The translations under genes were made by a program, and so were the position numbers. The notes below the pieces were generated by a model. That model worked only from the letters and a program-made list of their open reading frames with translations, made no database searches and had not been told where the DNA came from. A stretch of DNA of 64,000 nucleotides from Vibrio echinoideorum. Lineage in GTDB: Bacteria; Pseudomonadota; Gammaproteobacteria; Enterobacterales; Vibrionaceae. The DNA is taken from contig NZ_AP025483.1 of the NCBI RefSeq assembly GCF_024347455.1, positions 1,178,001 through 1,242,000 of the forward strand, in the 5' to 3' direction. Shown here piece after piece: positions 60,498 through 64,000 of this stretch (position 1 is the first letter of the stretch; every line of letters starts with the position of its first letter).

Positions 60498-61879
60498 GCA
60501 CAAGCTTTGCCATTAGTACCTTATTTGTATGTATGTCCATTTCTGCATTGGAATTAGATAAGAGCCAGCCTACGTTGGCTCTTATTGAGCAGGGATGTGC
60601 ATATGGTCGAGGGGCAATGGCCATTGAGTCAGCAAAAGCTGACGGTTTAAATAATCTTCGCTTGTTTTTGCAGGGTAAAATCTCAGTTTCTTTTTCAGCT
60701 GAAGATAGTGCGCTAGTTGAGGAACAATTTGATCAAGAGAGCCGAGATTTACTGCTAACAAGCATTGTTGCTGGTGATATCAATGCCGACTTCAGTGCAC
60801 CTGAAATTCAAGGGGATGATACTTGTGTAACAGTGCGTCTAGCATCAGAACTTAATACTGGGTTTGCCAATATTGACGACGGTATTGAATGGGATGACTC
60901 ACCGGTTATGTCTGTCGTGGTTGTTGGTGAAGGCCGCGAAAGTAACAAATTGGCATTGAGTGCAAGGCAAGCGGCGGAACAAGACGCCTTCAAACGCGCT
61001 ATTAGTCAAGTACTTGGCGCTATGGTCCATTCTGGTCACATGCAAAAGTCTTACGATACCCTGTCTGGAACAGAAAGCAGTAATGATTTCGATTTACAAG
61101 AAATCGCAATGCAATCACTTTCGATGGAACCTCAAGGCATGATTTCCAGTTGGAATGAAATTTCTTATCAGGAAAAACCTAACGGTTCTGTAACCGTTAC
61201 GCTTGATGTGTTTGTTGAACGACAGAAGATGGAAGCGAAAATAGCAAGATTGATAAAAAGCCTTGGCCAACCTTCAATCTATGTTGATGCAGATCTCCCA
61301 GTCGTAAAAAATACATTTTCAAATGCACTCGCAGAGATGGGCTTTGATCTTGCTTCGAACCCGGCGCAATCTAGTGTCATTCTTGATGTTCAAGAAACCC
61401 AAAAAGTGACGTCTTCTGGTCTTCAGCTTGATCTATCGGCAACCGTAATCGATCGTGCTGGCAACCGTTATGGTAGTTGGCACAACGACCCGACTTTCAT
61501 GACGTTACCGAACAAAGCGGGCATGCTCAATGAACTTGCAGCTGTTCACCTGGCTGTTGAAGGTAATCAAATTGCCCTAAAGCGTGAACTTCAATCGTCG
61601 GTGCAAATAATGGCAAGTCGTGGTGGGCCTATTCGAGAACTTATTTTTTCACAGAAAGCCGCAGGCAAACAGGGGCAACTTTACCGTTTGATTGGTGATA
61701 TGAATGGGGTTTCGGATATTAAATCAAGTCAACAGGGTGGCAATATTGTTATTCAGTTAAGGTCGCTTAGCGACGCAAGTGATCTAGTTCAAGACATTGA
61801 GCCTGTGTTACGTACCCATCAGCCAAACTACCGCTCGAAAGTTGATGTACTTAATGAATACCAAATCAGAGTGCTTTGA
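60479..61879 (+). CDS. Secreted FlgT N/M-like protein
   Basis: 466 residues. Sec signal (about 1-24, no lipobox). Two tandem LPP20/FlgT-N-like segments seem present: about 40-125 (AIESAKADGLNNLRLFLQGKI) and about 148-245 (VVGEGRESNKLALSARQAA, then AFKRAISQVLG, closing with a VTVTLDVFVE strand). A TolB-N-like alpha/beta region follows (about 255-380), as in the FlgT middle domain, and a smaller alpha/beta end. AAGGAG sits eight bases before the ATG; the start overlaps the previous gene by 19 bases. It thus looks like FlgT without its C domain. No flagellar genes are near, so it is probably not FlgT itself. Confidence 0.65.
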   Translation: MGGKRLSTSFAISTLFVCMSISALELDKSQPTLALIEQGCAYGRGAMAIESAKADGLNNLRLFLQGKISVSFSAEDSALVEEQFDQESRDLLLTSIVAGDINADFSAPEIQGDDTCVTVRLASELNTGFANIDDGIEWDDSPVMSVVVVGEGRESNKLALSARQAAEQDAFKRAISQVLGAMVHSGHMQKSYDTLSGTESSNDFDLQEIAMQSLSMEPQGMISSWNEISYQEKPNGSVTVTLDVFVERQKMEAKIARLIKSLGQPSIYVDADLPVVKNTFSNALAEMGFDLASNPAQSSVILDVQETQKVTSSGLQLDLSATVIDRAGNRYGSWHNDPTFMTLPNKAGMLNELAAVHLAVEGNQIALKRELQSSVQIMASRGGPIRELIFSQKAAGKQGQLYRLIGDMNGVSDIKSSQQGGNIVIQLRSLSDASDLVQDIEPVLRTHQPNYRSKVDVLNEYQIRVL

Positions 61880-61911
61880 GCGTTAGTCTGATAGGACTTT
61901 TTATGTTTAAA

Positions 61912-61959
61912 AAACATTGTTTATTAAACATTGTTTATTAAACATTGTTTATTAAACAT
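61912..61959. repeat. Tandem 14-bp palindromic repeat
   Basis: Three perfect copies of AAACATTGTTTATT at 61912, 61926 and 61940 plus a partial AAACAT at 61954. Each unit holds the palindrome AAACA-T-TGTTT, and the junctions form TGTTTATTAAACA, also palindromic. It lies in the 253-base gap between the FlgT-like and LPP20 lipoprotein genes. Confidence 0.9.
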
Positions 61960-62132
61960 AACAGGTTAACTGATTTTTATAGTTTCTACTGAGTTGTGAT
62001 TAATTCAGAAATGTCACAAAGAGTAGAGAAATGCATTACAGGTAAGATTGACGCATCAAATATCAAATGATGATTTGCAGATTTACTAATTGAAAATGAT
62101 ACACAAAAAACGTTATGGATAGCTTTTAATAT

Positions 62133-62744
62133 ATGAAAAAACTAATTATTGCAACGTCACTAGTTACAGCTCTAGTTGGCTGCCAAAGCAACAACAATAC
62201 ACTAGAGCAAGCTCAAAATTTTGCGTCATGTACGTTCCCAGATGCACCGACTGTCGAAGCCCCTGGTTGGATCTGTGATGTGGTTCCTACAGATGTAGCG
62301 ATTGGTGCAACAGGTTATGCGAAGAAAAGCGCAGCAGGTATGAGCGTTATGCGCAAAATTGCTGTGAATGATGCTCGTGTAAACCTTGCCGCGGAATTTG
62401 AAACAGATGTGAGTAACCTATTTCAATCTGCTACCGACGGTGCTGTCTCAACATCTGCTGGGGAAGGCGTAACGCTAGTAACTGAGAATGTTCAAGAGGC
62501 ATTTGAAAACATTACTAAATCGGTAGTGAGTAAAAGACTTACAAATAGCCGAATATTGGTAAGCCAAGCAAGCCCTGCAGGCGGTCTTTATGTATTAGTT
62601 GGCATGGACCAAGCTGCTTATGATGCAAATATGAATAAAATTATCGACGAAGTAGGTGGTGAAGATTCTGCTCTTTGGAATCAATTCAACGACGATAAGG
62701 CAGCCGCAGATCTTGCTGCCGTATTCGATTCTTTGAAAAAATAA
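62133..62744 (+). CDS. LPP20 family outer-membrane lipoprotein
   Basis: 203 residues. Signal MKKLIIATSLVTALVGC with lipidated Cys17, Gln at +2 (outer membrane). The mature region shows the LPP20 pattern: APGWICDVVP, then AIGATGYAKKSAAGMSVMRK and a DARVNLAAEFETDVSNLFQS helix, and closing beta strands. LPP20 proteins include H. pylori Lpp20 and Vibrio FlgP. It is separated from the upstream four genes by 253 bases with a repeat array and so may have its own promoter. A terminator-like hairpin follows. Confidence 0.82.
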   Translation: MKKLIIATSLVTALVGCQSNNNTLEQAQNFASCTFPDAPTVEAPGWICDVVPTDVAIGATGYAKKSAAGMSVMRKIAVNDARVNLAAEFETDVSNLFQSATDGAVSTSAGEGVTLVTENVQEAFENITKSVVSKRLTNSRILVSQASPAGGLYVLVGMDQAAYDANMNKIIDEVGGEDSALWNQFNDDKAAADLAAVFDSLKK

Positions 62745-62772
62745 TCGTTGTTTGACGATCAGTTAAAGTGAA

Positions 62773-62802
62773 AAAGGCCACCTATAGAGTGGCCTTTGTT
62801 TC
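62773..62802 (+). terminator. Terminator after the LPP20 lipoprotein gene
   Basis: Nine-bp stem AAAGGCCAC/GTGGCCTTT with a seven-base loop; the T-tract (TTTGTTTCT) is short, so read-through into the next gene is likely. Confidence 0.65.
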
Positions 62803-62823
62803 TATACACTCTCGGAGTTAGTT

Positions 62824-64000
62824 ATGTATAAAACGATCACCAAGACAGGGCTGGCTATTGCAATATCAGCAGCTGTTAGCTTTCCAACACTCGCAGTGTC
62901 AGATAGCCAAAAGCAACAACTTAATAATGCGGTTGTAAAAGCAAGCCAATCCCAAGAAGAAAAACTTAAAGAATTTCATACGTATGTAAATGCATACTTG
63001 GATGAGTATGAACAATGGCGTGACGAATATACCAATAAACTTGATGAGCGCCGTACAGACCTTATAAAAACTTGGGGTGAAGGAGAGGTATCTTCTCAAA
63101 CAAAGCAGGTCGATTATTCACAAAACGACCAAGTAAAGACTGCAGTGGATTATGAAAGTAATACCGCTACGGTTTCTGTTTTAGTTGATGAAGACAGTAG
63201 CCCTGAAGAGATAGAAGCGCTTGTAAGAAAAATCCCTGTTGAAGTTGAGGGGAAAACGGTTGATCTAGCCAATCTGAAAGCGGAAGACCATGCGGTTTTG
63301 TATTCTTTAGATAAAGAGCAACAAGAAAAGAACTTTGTTATTGAACAAACGCAGAGTCAAATGAATGAACTTGATGTTCAAGCGGAGCGATTGATTCAAT
63401 CTGATACCGGTATTCCTGACTCGTTCATCTACCAGCGAGCGCACAGTAAGAAATTAGCACTGCTCACTAAAGCACAAGAGCGTATTGCTGCCCAGACTAA
63501 GCTTTATAACGAAATGCGAGCCAAACATGGCATAGCGGTTGGTCAATCAGAGACGTTAGTAGCTGAAAAAGCAAAAGAAGTTGAAAAGGTAGAGTCAACG
63601 CCAGTACAAGAAGCTCCGAAAGTAGCTGAAAAACTGGTGAAGGTTATACCTAAAACTCAAGTTGTGAAGCCAAAACCAACTTCCGACATAGTATCTGTTC
63701 CTAATCAGTCAAAGAAGGTGGTTAGCTATAAAGTGAAGCTTCCTGAGAATAGCTTGAAATCTCGTGCGAGCAAATATACACCTCTCGCAGAGAAAGAAAG
63801 CAAGAACTGGGAAATAGATGCAGCATTGATTATGGCAATAATGCACTCTGAATCCGCTTTTCGCCCAGATGCTAAATCCCACGTCCCGGCGTTTGGTTTG
63901 ATGCAAGTGGTACCAACCAGCGCGGGGCATGATGTAAATAAACAAGTTCGAAATATTGATGCGCCAATGAAGGCTTCAGATTTGTATCAACCCGTCATCA
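62824..64000 (+). CDS. MltC-like lytic transglycosylase (cut by the right edge)
   Basis: 392 residues are visible and the frame is open at the window end. ATG at 62824 with GGAG six bases upstream. A signal peptide (about 1-24, FPTLA-VS) has no lipobox, unlike E. coli MltC. A Gln/Lys/Glu-rich helical region with an Mltc_N (DUF3393)-like segment (about 60-235) and a Lys/Pro/Val-rich linker (about 245-300) lead to an SLT domain: MHSESAFRPDAKS with catalytic Glu343, then AFGLMQVVP. It should cleave peptidoglycan glycan strands to anhydro-muropeptides. Its place after envelope-ring-like genes suggests it opens the wall for their assembly. Confidence 0.85.
   Translation, partial: MYKTITKTGLAIAISAAVSFPTLAVSDSQKQQLNNAVVKASQSQEEKLKEFHTYVNAYLDEYEQWRDEYTNKLDERRTDLIKTWGEGEVSSQTKQVDYSQNDQVKTAVDYESNTATVSVLVDEDSSPEEIEALVRKIPVEVEGKTVDLANLKAEDHAVLYSLDKEQQEKNFVIEQTQSQMNELDVQAERLIQSDTGIPDSFIYQRAHSKKLALLTKAQERIAAQTKLYNEMRAKHGIAVGQSETLVAEKAKEVEKVESTPVQEAPKVAEKLVKVIPKTQVVKPKPTSDIVSVPNQSKKVVSYKVKLPENSLKSRASKYTPLAEKESKNWEIDAALIMAIMHSESAFRPDAKSHVPAFGLMQVVPTSAGHDVNKQVRNIDAPMKASDLYQPVI

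Noticed and set aside
61912..61959. Short direct repeats as a CRISPR array
   Set aside because: 14-bp units follow each other without spacers and no cas gene is present.

Overview
The window is a gammaproteobacterial chromosome segment that reads as a Vibrio (not V. cholerae itself; possibly a Splendidus-type marine Vibrio, which is a guess). Several gene strings match, from memory, the order on V. cholerae chromosome 1: aroA-yciN-topA, glgC-glgA, tfoY-purR-torD-torR-elyC-cmoM-mukFEB, and ruvAB-cydABX-ybgE-ybgC-tolQRAB-pal-cpoB-nadA. A c-di-GMP-I riboswitch of the Vc2 type sits upstream of tfoY, as expected for a Vibrio. Almost every unit ends in a clear intrinsic terminator.

Layout. 1-13.0 kb: the aroA tail, yciN, topA, the glycogen genes glgCA, an alpha/beta hydrolase, a DUF2007 protein, a TVP38-type membrane protein, tfoY with its riboswitch, purR with a structured leader that contains a terminator, torD and torR. 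13.0-21.6 kb: elyC, cmoM and the mukFEB condensin operon. 21.8-29.6 kb: a very large fused formate dehydrogenase, then a three-gene operon (retropepsin-like lipoprotein, 7TM inactive transglutaminase, ATP-grasp ligase). 29.7-32.7 kb: cmoB, cmoA and a DUF72 protein. 32.9-38.9 kb: aspS, then ruvC, ruvA and ruvB, with a chemoreceptor gene lying between ruvC and ruvA. 39.2-49.7 kb: cytochrome bd oxidase with a perfect FNR box upstream, the complete Tol-Pal operon, and nadA. 49.8-56.6 kb: a potassium channel, a UPF0149 protein, a CqsR-like hybrid sensor kinase, the alanine exporter alaE, tRNA-Ser(GGA) and gltS.

The least explained part is the right end. After about 1.1 kb of AT-rich sequence with no clear gene comes a compact set of at least six envelope genes (57.6 kb to beyond the edge). 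It encodes a secreted LPP20-like protein, a helical lipoprotein, a CsgG-like lipoprotein with a FlgT-C-like tail, a secreted FlgT-N/M-like protein, an LPP20 lipoprotein, and an MltC-like lytic transglycosylase cut by the window edge. These are the parts used in the Vibrio flagellar H/T-ring (FlgO/P/T) and in curli-type secretion pores, but no flagellar or curli gene is visible beside them. I infer an undescribed outer-membrane ring or secretion assembly; it is the best candidate here for a new system.

Connections across the window: cmoA, cmoB and cmoM together supply the whole route to mcmo5U in tRNA. tfoY and the CqsR-like kinase are signalling inputs (c-di-GMP, quorum or amine sensing). The FNR box at cydABX, the torD/torR pair and the formate dehydrogenase belong to low-oxygen respiration.
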